A DNA stretch of 64,000 nucleotides from the NCBI GenBank assembly GCA_034336665.1, contig JAPFBE010000002.1, forward strand, positions 9,532,146 through 9,596,145, written 5' to 3'. Each line of letters begins with the position of its first letter. Position 1 is the stretch's first letter. The notes below the pieces were generated by a model. That model was not told the origin of the DNA and searched no databases. It saw only the letters and a program-made list of their open reading frames with translations. Position numbers and translations under genes: made by a program. Source of the DNA: Luscinia megarhynchos (taxonomy: Eukaryota; Chordata; Aves; Passeriformes; Turdidae). Below are positions 10,301 to 21,619 of this stretch, one piece after another.

Positions 10301-13300
10301 GCAAAGTTGAATGATAAAATTTGCCTTAGAACCCTCCTCCTACAACAAGTTTTCATTTCTCCCTTGTTGAAATGTAAGTTCATCCTCCTCTGAGGATGGA
10401 AGAACAATATTTTTCATTTAATGTTAAGAAATTAATATTAATTTCTCATCACAATTATTGGAGGGAATAGAAACTGGGAAACTGCTGAATTTTTCTGTTA
10501 GAAAGTGGTGTTTGCATTTTGAGAAAAATAACCTTTTTTCCCCCCACAGATGCTTTACTTGCTTTCATATATCTGTTCTTAATTCTTCATTTTAGTTGAG
10601 CATAATTTGAAAACTGTTTTGTGCTGCTATGATGAGTTACATGTTTCCAGATTTACTTATCCTAAACAGATATATAATATATTGCTTTTGCAGCTGAATT
10701 CCATGGCCTTTGGGAAAGTCTTATCTATGACACTGAAGTAAAATCGAATGTAAGTTGGAAATTAATAACAATTGAGATTGCTTGAGGAGAAGAGTGAGCT
10801 GAGATTAAGCCTGTTTGAAGTTGCTGCCTCCTATGGAGATATGGGTGCAGGCTGGGCAATGGGAGTTTAACTTCGTTTCTGGCAACAGCTAAACAGTTAA
10901 TGGCTTGGCAGTAGTGTCTACCAGCACTGTTGCTGTTCATGCAAATACATATTCAATGATTTGACCAGGGCTGAGTGCCCTGCCTCTTGAATGCTGGCAA
11001 GAGGTTGCAAAGAAATAAAACACTTCCATGGGGTAATTTTCTAGCTTGAAGATCCTGTGCATTCATCAGAGATTGTGATGATAACGGCCAGAGCTTGTAG
11101 AACAGTAATACTGTAATCTGAAATTTAGTAATTGTGGTCCAGATACAACTCACAAATAGTTCAATTCAGCTTCTAACTGGAGTTCTTGGACACAAATAAT
11201 TAATTCAGTAGCTTATTTGTAATACCATAGATACAGTATTCTCACTTAAGTTTTTATAACCAAATATAGAAAAGAAAAACATTTCAGTGATTGTACTTCT
11301 TAATTTACAAGGTAAATAGCAATTAATACATGCACATTTGTCTAATTTAAAGAACAGCTTTCAAAGTCATCTGTGAAATGATAAGATTATTTAATTAGAC
11401 GTGCCAGTGTACTAAATAACAGCAAGCTGATCACTGTAGAGTGTAAGTGTGTGAGGGTTGTAAGAAATAGTTGCTTTTAATGGCTAAAACTAAAACTACT
11501 GCTGTAAAATTGTGATAAATCTTTATTCTTTAAACCATGGAAATGACTGAGCGTGGTCAGGTTCTACAGGCTTTGAAATGGTTGCTGTGAATTGTCAAAA
11601 ACACACAGTGTCGATAGAATTTTGAAAAATATTTGGATTAAGTTCAGTTGTTTGTGCTGTTGTGTGATTGTGTTGTGCTCCTTCTTGAGCATGAGGTATT
11701 GCAGGAGCACCATTTTATTGCCCCATCAGCACCTAGGCATCAAAAACTCATTACAGGTAAGAGCAACAGAAGATAATGTGGTATCACGTATTATTATAGG
11801 TAAAAGTCATTATAGATTCACACCTGAAGTTCATATTCGTTTTATTGAAAGAGAGCTCTGCTTCCTAGTTCTAGATAATTCTGAAATGAAACTGCACTAT
11901 TTTTAGAAGCAAACATTCCAGGAAATACACCAACTTCCCTTATTTGGAAGAACAAATTAATCTACAAATTCCTTGCAGCAGCTGATACAAATGCTTCAGT
12001 AAAAAGAAAATAAATGTGACAGCAGATGCTTTGGGCTGGCTACAACAAACTGAACAGATGTATAGCTGTACAATATCTAAACAAGACCCAGAGTCTGAGT
12101 TTTTGACTTTCTGTGCTTAGGCAGCTTGTGTTTTATAGGCACACAGTAAGTGGGACAATGAAAAATGAAATCAGTTTCCCATCCCTAAAGCATTTCATTT
12201 ATTCATTTAAAAGTTTCAGGACTCCATTTGTGCCAACTACATGCTATTCTTATTCTTGAGGGCAGGACAGAAATTAATTGCCATCCTTTGCAGAAATAAA
12301 TTTACCTGTGAGTAAAGGACATGAGCTCTGTTTTTTTGTTGTTGTTATGAGTACACAATGGACATCATTAGAGGTTGAGTCTATTTGTAGTTGTATTTAT
12401 GTCTCTAATTTGTGTCTTTCTGTTTTTCCTCTTCATTTTAGTTACTCGATTATGTGACAACAACATTATTATTTTCTGACAAAAATGTTGACAGCAACCT
12501 GATATCATGGAACAGAGTTGTTCTCCTCCATGGTAAAAATTGTTTTAAACCAAGTAGATTCATTTGCCATCTATTTATACTTTCCTTCTGGGAAGACTTG
12601 TACTGTAGTGAAACAAGGTGATACATAAGAAGCACCTCAGTAGTACAAATTTGGGTGAAGTGTAATGTCAGAGTCAAATCAATGTTCACATGTACTGTAT
12701 TTTGCATGAATTTAAATTCTAAAGTTTACAGTGCAGTGACAACTGTGTATTTCTTAATTTTTAAGTGATATTGTTGCACTTTTACATAATGGAAAAAATA
12801 ACATAGATACTGTAGATATTAGGAGGCATATATTAGGTAAACTTCTATCACAGTACTAAGTATTTTGTTAGTTATAGCTTTATAAAAACTTTGGGGAAAC
12901 TGGGAAAACAATATGTTGTGCTGTTGGCACTGTGTTCTGTTGCCAGCTCTTGCTAGTTTAGTTGCTGTTATTTCAATGAAGCTGAACTCTTCAGTCAGTC
13001 CTAGCTTACTGTGGAGGTTATACCACAAATGAGATAAACATCAACTGAGTCAGTTTTCTTGCAAAATGCATCTTGCATTAATTTTGTCATCAAGACTGCT
13101 ATTCAAAGATAAAACATCATAGTGGAAATATTTGTTGATTGTATTTAAGTTACAACTGTCAATTTAGAAGCTTCAGGATGTTTTTGTTTGGAAGATTTTA
13201 TTTCAGACTCATACTCAGTAACTGTGCTTGTACTTGCCTCTTTGGAGGAAGTCTTTGTGGCTCTTCCATGGGGTATTAAGTCAGATCCAAACAGTTTGTC

Positions 13301-16300
13301 CCAGAGTGTAGTTCCCAAGACCTAGGTTGCCCCAAGGAAGACGTTTCTGGGAAAGTGGACAGCTGATCAAACTGATTGTGATGTGTTTTTCTGTTTTCCA
13401 TGTTAGAAGAGTCTGTTTCAGGAAGATACAAGTTTGAGCATAGCACTGATTGTAGAGGATGCTGATGTGCATTAGCCCTGCAGGGGTGACACACTTTGCT
13501 CCTGTGGCTGTGGAGTGTTTAAACTTTATAGTGTCTGCATACAGAATGTTACACTAATTATACTAATAATTGAGAAGTGTATAAAATCAAGTTTGTGGAT
13601 CTGATTTCAAACCAGGCCCTCCTGGAACTGGAAAAACTTCTCTCTGTAAAGCATTGGCTCAGAAGCTGACAATTCGACTATCATACAGGTGACTTTTTTG
13701 GGAAATTTTTCACTTTAGCTTACTATACTTAGTTGTTCTTTTTCACTAGCCCAAGTATATTTCATATCTGATTTCAAGTAACTTGTACCTAATGCTAATG
13801 TGTCTTCTTTTTTGTAGTGCACTGGGCTAGCGATGAAATTGATCTGCTAGACTAATTAGGATATTTTTAAGGCCTTGTGAAATGTGTAATTATTTTGTGC
13901 CCAAGTGTGTAAAAACAGTGGCAGTACAGTAATTTTTGCTCACTTTGTACATCGATGAATATTAAAGGACAAAGGATCAAGGAGTATTTTGGTTTTTGTA
14001 CCTTCATGTTTGACAGAGCCTGATTTTAATAGGTAGTGATTTTTTAAACTAATTTCTTCTGTACTTGGATTGTCTAAATGCCATAATCTCCAGAGGTCAG
14101 TTTGTATATCATACAGGTGATAAGAAATAGCCTAAAAGTTCATAGCAACTTAACAAATTTATATAAAAAATAAATGTTATATAAAATACTAGGTGTAGCA
14201 TAAATAATGTGTAATTATTGGCATGATCTGACTCTCGCCCAAACTGAATATATGGAAATCAGTCTGTATAATGTGTGGTTGAGATACTTTGTAATTTCTT
14301 GCTATACTGAAGAAAATCTTAGGTGAAGAGAAGAATGAGGCACTTATCATGGTGAGAGTTATTTATCCTTTTCTAATGAAAAAATTCTAATAGCAGTTTA
14401 ATATACAGAATTGTATGGACATTTTCAGCAATGTGACAAGTTCCAACAATAAAAATAATACTAATAAAACATATTATATTTGAAAAGGTAAGTAATTTAA
14501 AGTACTAATTCACAGAATTCCAGGATCAGAATGTCAGGAATGAGACTTACAGAAGTTAGTGATATCACTGATTTTTATTTAGAATGGAGTTGATACTTCT
14601 TTTTCTCTTCATACTTTAGGTATAGATATGGACAGTTAATTGAGATAAACAGCCATAGCCTTTTCTCTAAATGGTTTTCTGAGGTATGTATTGATGTACC
14701 TAATAAAATAAACTTATTTTAGAAATTACACTGTAATTGTTCTATTGAGCTTGTTTCCTAAGTATGGGCAACAGAGATTGCTCAGAATAATTAATGTGTT
14801 TGAGAATGCTTAAAGAGAAGTTTTATTAGAAAGTTGTTTTAAAATCCAGGCTTTTACACCTTTCAATATGATAAGCCTTAGAAAGTTGTGTGGTAAGGAA
14901 ATAGTTAAGATATGCATGTGGTGTCTTTCTAGAGTGGCAAGCTTGTAACGAAGATGTTCCAGAAGATCCAAGAGTTAGTTGATGACAGAGATGCTCTTGT
15001 GTTTGTACTGATTGATGAGGTATGATTCCAATAGCATTGTTGTACATAAAATATAGCAGAAAGGAAATTTATGGGAAGGAGCTGCAGTAGTGCTCATTCA
15101 CAAAGAACAATGAAACACATTTGTGCTATTTCATAAGCTATGTGATTGTGCAGATGAGTGAATTTTAGTCTTGACTGCTGCAGATTTGAGAGGTTTGGAA
15201 GGAACATAGTATGACTTAGCAGGTAAATTCCAGCTGAAAATGTATTGAAACCTTAGTGGAATTTCTCTTGCTGCTGTATGTTTACCAGTGGAATATTGTT
15301 TTAAAGTAGCCTAGATTTGTATTATTTGCATTTGTTGTAAAGCTCTAAAAAACATTAATATAGTTCAGTTCCATGTCATTAGATTTTTTTCAGACTTGCA
15401 TGCAAAAGTAACTTAGTAAGTATGTTCTTATTAGCTTTTGTCTTATTGGAGCTCCTGTGGGGAAGCTCACTCCAAATTCAACCTATTCATTATTCTGGTG
15501 GTGTGTCCTAGTCCTCCACATCCAAAATTTAAAATTAAAATCTGGCTTCATTCTGCTGTCTAAACAGTAATTTCCCTCACTACACTTTGCTTCCTTAACA
15601 TGCCTTTCTTTCTCCCTGGAAATTCCTACCTAACAGAAGGTTTTGAAGAATTTTTAGACATTAGGCACAGGAATCTGAAGGTGTATTGCATGGGTTATCC
15701 ATTTGCTGTCAGTTCTCCAAAAGTGCAATCTTTTTGGGGTTTTAGGTGTTTGTGATTGTATTGTTGTTGTTTTGGCTGATTGGTTTGGGTTTTTTGTAGG
15801 TGGAAAGCCTCACAGCAGCCCGCAGTGCCTTCAAGGCAGGCACAGAGCCTTCAGATGCTATTCGTGTGGTCAATGCTGTACTGACACAAATAGACCAGAT
15901 TAAAAGGTACTGTTTCCATATTATTGCAACAGCAAAAGGTAATTGACAGTTTCAGTATCCCTATTCCTGCTAAATTTCAATTCCTACTTGGAATACTAAA
16001 CCAGATTAGTTAGTGAACTCTTCTTTGTCAATGATGCTAATTTTGATAAGAAATAGGAGTAATCGAGCAGAATATTTTACATGTACCTGGGTGGGCAGTC
16101 AAATCTATGGAGACAGTATGCTTCCCCTAAAGGCAGGGAGAGAACAGGACAGATCATTGAACAGGACAGATCATCATGATGTCTGCTTGGGTAACAGACA
16201 TCAAAATTGAAATGGAAAACATGTTGGTTAAAGGTTTGAATTTAAATCTCTTTTCATAATCCTTTTTTTGTGTGTGTCAGAAGCTATGCCAGTAGGTGCT

Positions 16301-18833
16301 AGATAGTTAACATATATCACTTCTGAAATAGAATTAGAGCAACTATGGACACTTCAGAAACAGCTGAAGGAAAGAGACTATGCATTGAAATAGTCTGGTG
16401 ATACCTGGCCAAGAGCTTCATATCATTCCTGATTGACAAGAATGATGTGACAGCTTATTGCATAAAAGTATTTGAATCATAAGGAAGATCTCAACTTGCC
16501 AGCCACAAAAGGAGATAAATCTTTTACGTGTGACCTAAAAATCTGTTTTTGCCTTGAAGGTATCCCAATGTAGTTATCCTGACTACTTCAAATATTACGG
16601 AGAAAATTGACATGGCCTTTGTAGACAGGGCTGACATAAAACAATACATTGGACCTCCATCTACTGCAGCAATATTTAGAATATATCTTTCTTGCCTAGA
16701 AGAACTGATGAAGGTAATACCTGAAAGCAAAACTGTAAAATGTTATAGTTTAGTAAATTTTACATTTTAATCATATTTCCTAAATAACAAAAATACATTC
16801 CTTTTCTGTATTTCTGCTCTTACTGCAGAATTTAATTTTGAATGCATTTATTTTTCATACAACTAACTCTCATTTCTAGTGTCAAATAATATATCCTCGA
16901 CAGCAGCTTCTGACACTCAGAGAGCTTGAGATGATTGGCTTTGTAGAAAATAATGTGTCAAGATTAAGTCTTGTACTAAAGGAAATCTCAAGGTAGGATT
17001 CTGAAATTCTACTTTTTCATACATACTATACTTGAGTTATGGAATGATGTGTAAAAGTAACTAAATTTCCTAACAACTGGAGATCTGAAACAACTGAATT
17101 TTTTTTTGTGTTTGGGATAGTGCAAAAACCTTAAGGATACAAAAAGTGGAAGCAGTTGCAATTTGTTAACATTTCTCAGTCTCTGATCTGACTTGGCCTG
17201 GTACTGCTACTGGTTTGTGCTCTGCCATTTGAAATCCTCTTGACAAGTTGCTGGCTGGATTAGCCTTAGGGATGTTGGGAATTGTAATGCACTTTAGCAG
17301 AAATAGCATGAGCCTTAGGTCCTGCTAAGAAAGTGTCTTGAAATACCTTGTCATCTGCTAGATCAGTATTTAGCATGGAGATACAAGAGGACAGAAACAA
17401 GGGGGAAAGGATAGGAGTAAAGTGTAAATGGACAATGTTGTGGTTTGCTGAGTATGCTGGTAGAGCAAATGGTCTTTCACTGTAGCCTAACAGTTCTTGA
17501 AACAATAAAAATGGTATTCACAATATTAAGCAATGTTTTTTTCCAAAGTGCGGGTCCCTATGGAACAAAATAATAATCATAAAGTCTGGAAAGCGTGTTC
17601 CTGAAGTATGCAGTCTTAACCAGTGAGGAGTGAAGTAAAAGCAAGTGAGTTTTTCCAGGCACAGAGGTTTGCATTTTATGTACACAGAGTGGTGCTCAGA
17701 GAAGATGCAAATATACAAGTGGGAGAGGTGAAGGAAACTGTGTGTAAATGGTGGGTAGAAGGAGATAGGCAGTACCCATAAGGTCCAGCATTCACACTAG
17801 TTTTTTTCCCCTGTCCTTCTAAAAGTGGTTGTGTCTGTACCACTCTGAACAGCAGTGGTAGATATCCCCCCAAATTCATGAGATTGGCACAATGATGTGA
17901 GCTCCTGATGTAAGCACTGGCAGGCAGCTGTGCCTGAGCTGTGTAGCCTCCCAGGAGCAGAATTTGTCTGTTCACTCCCTGCTCCTGCTAAGAGACCTGC
18001 AAGGGACTTGTTGAATTGTCATCTGAGGTTCTTTAGGGCAACTTAATGGAGAAACAAAGTAAAAGGCCTTCTTTTAAGAGTGGATATTTAGCATTTAAAC
18101 AGCACTTGTCTCTATTTTACCATAGAAAAAGTGAAGGTCTTGGTGGCCGGGTCCTGAGAAAGCTTCCTTTCCTAGCACATGCACTTTATATTCAAGTAAG
18201 TTTATTATGTTCAAGTGAGTTTATTCTGTTCATTGTATTTTGGGTTGGGTTTGAGACAGGCAGGAAGACGTTTGAACACTGTCTGAAGTGAAAGATTGGT
18301 CCAAGCTTCCCTTTTAATCTGAACTGCACTTGTTTCTGCAGCTTTGTAGACTGAAATATGTGCTGCCCATAATTTAGAATGGGATTGAACAAGACAGATG
18401 GGATTGACCTGCCCAAGAACATTCTACTTTTAATTAAATTAGTGAACATTAATATTGGTGCTCTTATAATTGCTTGCTGAAAAAAAAACCCCAAACCTCT
18501 ACCACTTTATAAATAATAATTTGTTAAAAACCTTTTTCTAAGCAGATATACAGTATTGTGACTGAAGACTTTGCTGTGCTAGCTTATTTTAAATAAACTT
18601 GCAGCTTGGTTTATAGCATTTTGCTATTTTTATAATACGAAATTCAAATATTTCTTTTAAATACTGTGATTTGTATGTAAAATACTATGTCTGCCTGTTG
18701 CTGTGGTGTGTCTAACAAAATGGTCTCTTATTTTCAGTCCCCCAGTGTTACAATGACAACTTTTCTTCAGGCCCTTTCACTTGCAGTAGACAAACAATTT
18801 GAAGAAAAAAAGAATCTTGCAGACTGCGTGTGA
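7232..18833 (+). CDS. TRIP13: TRIP13, pachytene checkpoint AAA+ ATPase (complete, 13 coding exons)
   Basis: TRIP13 (PCH2) is a hexameric AAA+ ATPase. With p31comet it unfolds HORMA proteins: MAD2, to disassemble the mitotic checkpoint complex, and HORMAD proteins on meiotic chromosomes. Coding exons: 7232-7323, 8852-9017, 9304-9433, 10694-10749, 12442-12532, 13616-13688, 14620-14683, 14933-15019, 15800-15906, 16560-16713, 16880-16992, 18126-18195 and 18738-18833. They sum to 1,299 nt, that is 432 residues plus stop, the human length. An N-terminal substrate-binding domain (about 1-100) precedes the AAA+ module. Walker A GPPGTGKT is at 179-186, pore-loop Trp at 221, Walker B VLIDE ends at Glu253, and the sensor-2 Arg is at 386. 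All are in the human positions, so the enzyme should be active. The ATG context (AAGATGG) is strong. The C terminus (NLADCV) differs from the mammalian one. Confidence 0.98.
7540..8110 (-). mobile_element. CR1-type LINE fragment with reverse-transcriptase remains, antisense to TRIP13
   Basis: The complement of 7970-7788 can be read as a decayed CR1 reverse-transcriptase C-terminal region. Fragments are FRDNTKAG (from a FADDTKLG-type motif), [14 protein letters not shown] and LNKGQ. On the plus strand the phrases CAGTACTCCAGATGTGGTCT and GTCCACCAGTACCTGCATGC are also typical complements of CR1. It is broken by substitutions and truncated, so not active. Confidence 0.88.
8618..8735. repeat. T/G-rich low-complexity tract
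   Basis: Runs of T and G (TTGGTTGGTTGGG-type repeats) dominate about 120 bp of TRIP13 intron 1, about 115 bp upstream of the exon-2 acceptor. No coding content. Confidence 0.7.
8852..9017 (+). CDS. TRIP13: TRIP13 exon 2 (N-terminal domain)
   Basis: Acceptor TTTTTAG at 8845-8851, donor GTATTC at 9018. Residues 31-86 include [21 protein letters not shown] and [16 protein letters not shown] of the substrate-engaging N-terminal domain. Confidence 0.96.
9304..9433 (+). CDS. TRIP13: TRIP13 exon 3 (N-terminal domain end)
   Basis: Acceptor TTCTAG at 9298-9303, donor GTACCT at 9434. Encodes residues 87-129 ([20 protein letters not shown], then a glutamate-rich linker, then AAHHWVLPA) plus one base. 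Confidence 0.96.
10694..10749 (+). CDS. TRIP13: TRIP13 exon 4 (domain linker)
   Basis: A 56-nt exon encoding [19 protein letters not shown] (residues 130-148), the conserved segment joining the N-terminal domain to the AAA+ module. Acceptor TTTTGCAG, strong donor GTAAGT at 10750. Confidence 0.96.
12442..12532 (+). CDS. TRIP13: TRIP13 exon 5 (start of AAA+ large domain)
   Basis: Encodes [19 protein letters not shown] and [10 protein letters not shown] (residues 149-178) plus the first base of the Walker A glycine. Acceptor CATTTTAG, donor GTAAAA at 12533. Confidence 0.96.
13616..13688 (+). CDS. TRIP13: TRIP13 exon 6 (Walker A)
   Basis: Encodes the P-loop [18 protein letters not shown], with catalytic Lys185 and Thr186, and then TIRLSY. 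The exon ends two bases into Arg203. Acceptor AAACCAG, donor GTGACT at 13689. Confidence 0.97.
14620..14683 (+). CDS. TRIP13: TRIP13 exon 7 (pore loop)
   Basis: Encodes [22 protein letters not shown] (residues 203-224 in two runs: [10 protein letters not shown] and [12 protein letters not shown]). Trp221 is the aromatic pore-loop residue that grips substrate. Acceptor ACTTTAG, donor GTATGT. Confidence 0.96.
14933..15019 (+). CDS. TRIP13: TRIP13 exon 8 (Walker B)
   Basis: Encodes [20 protein letters not shown] and ALVFVLIDE (residues 225-253). The last codon is the catalytic Walker B Glu253. Acceptor TTTCTAG, donor GTATGA. Confidence 0.97.
15800..15906 (+). CDS. TRIP13: TRIP13 exon 9
   Basis: Encodes [20 protein letters not shown] and [15 protein letters not shown] (residues 254-288) plus two bases of Arg289. 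The acceptor lies after a long T/G-rich tract (TTTTTTGTAG), which acts as its pyrimidine tract. Donor GTACTG. Confidence 0.96.
16560..16713 (+). CDS. TRIP13: TRIP13 exon 10 (sensor 1)
   Basis: Encodes [20 protein letters not shown], then [19 protein letters not shown] and [12 protein letters not shown] (residues 290-340). The NVVILTTSN strand is the sensor-1 region. Acceptor CTTGAAG has a weak pyrimidine tract; donor GTAATA. Confidence 0.96.
16880..16992 (+). CDS. TRIP13: TRIP13 exon 11 (small AAA domain)
   Basis: Encodes [20 protein letters not shown] and [17 protein letters not shown] (residues 341-377) plus two bases of Arg378. Acceptor TTTCTAG, donor GTAGGA. Confidence 0.96.
18126..18195 (+). 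CDS. TRIP13: TRIP13 exon 12 (sensor 2)
   Basis: Encodes [20 protein letters not shown] and YIQ (residues 379-401) after a split Arg378. Arg386 in GGRVLR is the sensor-2 arginine. The donor GTAAGT at 18196 is followed 19 bp later by a duplicated copy, GTGAGT at 18215. Confidence 0.96.
18191..18228 (+). repeat. 19-bp tandem duplication covering the TRIP13 exon-12 donor
   Basis: Units TTCAAGTAAGTTTATTATG (18191-18209) and TTCAAGTGAGTTTATTCTG (18210-18228) differ at two positions. The first carries the true exon end and donor. The second carries a consensus-like donor GTGAGT. Confidence 0.9.
18738..18833 (+). CDS. TRIP13: TRIP13 exon 13 (C terminus and stop)
   Basis: Encodes [20 protein letters not shown] and [11 protein letters not shown] followed by TGA at 18831-18833. 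The [12 protein letters not shown] helix is conserved; the last four residues are divergent. Acceptor TTTTCAG. Confidence 0.96.
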   Translation, partial: SPSVTMTTFLQALSLAVDKQFEEKKNLADCV

Positions 18834-18925
18834 TACTCCACTGTTTTGTAGTTGACTGTTTTGTTATATTTTTCATATATATATAACAATGTATATTAAG
18901 ATGTGCTGCATTTATGCATTTGCAA

Positions 18926-18931
18926 AATAAA
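18926..18931 (+). terminator. TRIP13 polyadenylation signal AATAAA
   Basis: AATAAA lies 93 bp after the stop codon and is followed by a T/G-rich stretch (CTGGTTTTT near 18966) that can serve as the downstream element. A second AATAAA at 18984-18989 and a third at 19040-19045 could give longer 3' ends. The implied 3'UTR is short. Confidence 0.75.
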
Positions 18932-18989
18932 ATGTCAGCACCTTAAAAAACATGTAATGCCTCATCTGGTTTTTCAAAAAATTAATAAA

Positions 18990-21600
18990 CAACTAAGGAA
19001 GTTTACAGCATATTTTTCAAAACCTTTATTTCAAATGTCAATAAAAGGATTGTAAAATCCTTTAGGTCTGTTTCCATTTTTTGCCATTACTAAAAGTGGG
19101 CAGGCTTCTGTTCCCTGTTTCTTACTCACTAAATTTCTATCCATGCATCTGAAATAACAGGCATGAAACTGGGAAGAATTCCAAGTGCTCAATGACAGAC
19201 CAGATCTTTCATCTTGAAAAGACATCTCTTTATCTTGAAATTTGACATCTATTTTTATGGGGTTTAATTACATCAGATTCAAAAATTTAAAATCAGGAGA
19301 CAATGTATTTTGTAAAACTTGGTGGTTTTTTATGTTTTTAAAGGATGTGAACCAGAGTGGACCATATTTTCTCATGAAGTATAACCACAATGTTTTATCT
19401 TTAAATGCAAATTTGGTTTGTTTTTGTTTTTATAAAAAAGAGGGACAAGGACTTTTTTACAGGAGTGTGTAGTGACAGGACAAGGGGGAGCAATTTTAAA
19501 CTGAAAAGGGGTTGGTTTATATTAGATAACTGAAAGGAATTTTTTGCACTGATGGTGGTAAGGCACTGGCATGGTTGCCCAGAGAAGCTGTGGATGCTCA
19601 ATCCCTGGAAGTGTTTAAGGCCAGGGTGGATGGGGCTCCAAAGAAGCTGTACTAGTGGGAAGCACCCTGCCCACGAGAGTGGTGGAAGTTTATGATCTTT
19701 AAGGTCCCAGCCTAAATCATTCTATGTTTCTGAATGTTAAGGGAGTTTCCAGAATAGGTTTTTTAAGAGAAGATTGAGAGATTCAAGTTGATGGTACCCA
19801 GTTCAGAGACTCCTAGTTGGTGTTGAAATACTTTAGTAATAGTGCATTTGGTTTCTTCTTTATTTATATCTTTTAAATCAGTGTTATATTATACATTCAT
19901 AAAATTAAATATTTTTATCCCTGAGTTACAGTTCTTAATGAACACTATACATTATGAGTTAAAAAATAGAATGGAACTTGGGAAGTTCTATTAATTTTTT
20001 ATTATGGCATCTATTTGAATGTAAAAACAGCCTCTCTGTTAAGCCTAAGTGTCTGTTCATTATACTACTTTTGGAAATAACTTGTTAAATATGATTCCAT
20101 ATCCACCCCTCCAAATAGAAGGGAGGTGGGCAGCAGGAGAGAGTTTTGCTTGGATTGTCTTATGAATTTCCAGGACTGCTATAAGAAAAGACACATTGGT
20201 TATGAGGAGTCCTCTGAGTAACCCCCTCCCTCAGTCAGTGCAACTCCATCCCACACTCCAGTGCAGTAACCTCAGCTGTTATTTTCACACAGTTTCAGTG
20301 GCCAGACATTAGTCCTGTTTTCTTTCAGTGTTCATTTAATGGTTATGTGGAGGGAATAGTCCTCTTTTCCAGGTATAAATATCTTTGTCAAATATAACCA
20401 TAAATTACAACTTCCATCTTTTATCACAAGCTACAATTTTCAGATTTGTCATTAGCAAATCTCTTTTAATTCTGCTCAAAGCCACTAGATGGCAAAAATG
20501 AATCCTTGAGATTGAACAAGTCATGTGAGAATGGGAATGCTGACTGAAAGTTTCAAAAGCCCTAATGAGCAAGACTTTACTGAAAGTCCCTCTTTAACAT
20601 GTACTGTCAGCTGTAATGTAATGTAACACCGTAGAATTTCTCTGCTTCTCTCTACAATTCTGGAATTTAAAATGTTTTGCCTAATTAAAGGAAACTGTTG
20701 CAGAATTTGATCCAAAGATGAGAAGCAGTGAGTGCTCTATGCTGCAACACAAGTTATTTTGTACTGCACTTTTTCCGTCTCCTCCACTGGCTGGTGAATT
20801 TAGAAAAATATCTGGGATCTAGATCATTATAAGCATAGATGATGAAATATTGAGCCTGTTGAATGCAAAAACTTTGCAGCATAAGCACATTACAGTGTGG
20901 GATTTTAGAAGAGTTAAGTAATCCTGAAATAGAAAAGTAAAATCTTTTTTCTTTTTCTTGGAAAAAGCAAATATAGACTGAGCAAATAAGCTGAGCACAG
21001 CTTATATTTATGAGATGTTTCCATGACTAATGTTTTTCCAAGCAGCAAAAATTTTTCATTTCTGGTCCAGATCCTGTGACAATTTAAAAATTGGGATAGA
21101 GCGAGGTTGAAGACAGAAGGATTTTATTACCCAAATTTAGTCACTGGAAATGATGCAGAGACAGTGATTTTTCTACAATTTATTTTAAAGGTTGAATGAC
21201 TCTGAAATTTTGGACCTGCAAAAATACTCATTTCAAATGATTCTGCTTTCATGGCTGTCTATTGCTGCACTGTTGGCATCTTTTAATTCTCAGTTCAGAA
21301 AAGGATGAGAGCCCAGGGTAGGAGAGGCAAGGCCAGACACTGAGAACAAAATTATTATTTTAAAGCAAACTTTTGGAAATTAACAGAGGCTTGGTATTGT
21401 GCTCAGCAATATGCAGCAAGCTAGATTGGGGAGATGCTGTTTACCAAGAAAAATTTCTTTCTTTCAGATTTCTTTTGTTGTGGCACAGAAATAAGTTATA
21501 ATCACTAGGACCATAGAAATATTTGTACAGTAGTTTGCTCTGAGGAAGAAGTGAAGAGCTGTCATGGAAATACCTTGAAGGATTTTTGCTGCTAGAGGGA
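18990..21600. other. Intergenic, no gene seen (one CR1 fragment inside)
   Basis: AT-rich sequence downstream of TRIP13. Apart from the CR1 fragment at about 19438-19735 I see no repeat family, exon chain or RNA gene. A minus-strand AATAAA (complement of 19025-19030) faces TRIP13, but no supported convergent gene was found. Confidence 0.65.
19438..19735 (+). mobile_element. CR1-type LINE 3'-end fragment
   Basis: Contains the CR1 3' sequence order: GTGTAGTGACAGGACAAGGG, then GGTAAGGCACTGGCATGGTT, GCCCAGAGAAGCTGTGGATG, CCCTGGAAGTGTTTAAGGCC, and a GATCTTTAAGGTCCCAGCC end with an ATTCTATG-like tail. It is moderately diverged, 5'-truncated and non-coding. Confidence 0.93.
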
Positions 21601-21619
21601 ATGATCATCAAATTAATCC

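Larger units (their letters stand above)
9434..18737. other. TRIP13 introns 3 to 12
   Basis: These introns range from about 170 bp (intron 10) to about 1.7 kb (intron 4), compact by mammalian standards. They are AT-rich. I recognise no transposon in them beyond simple tracts, and no nested gene. An 18-bp direct duplication is seen at 16142-16175 and a 19-bp one at 18191-18228. Confidence 0.7.
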
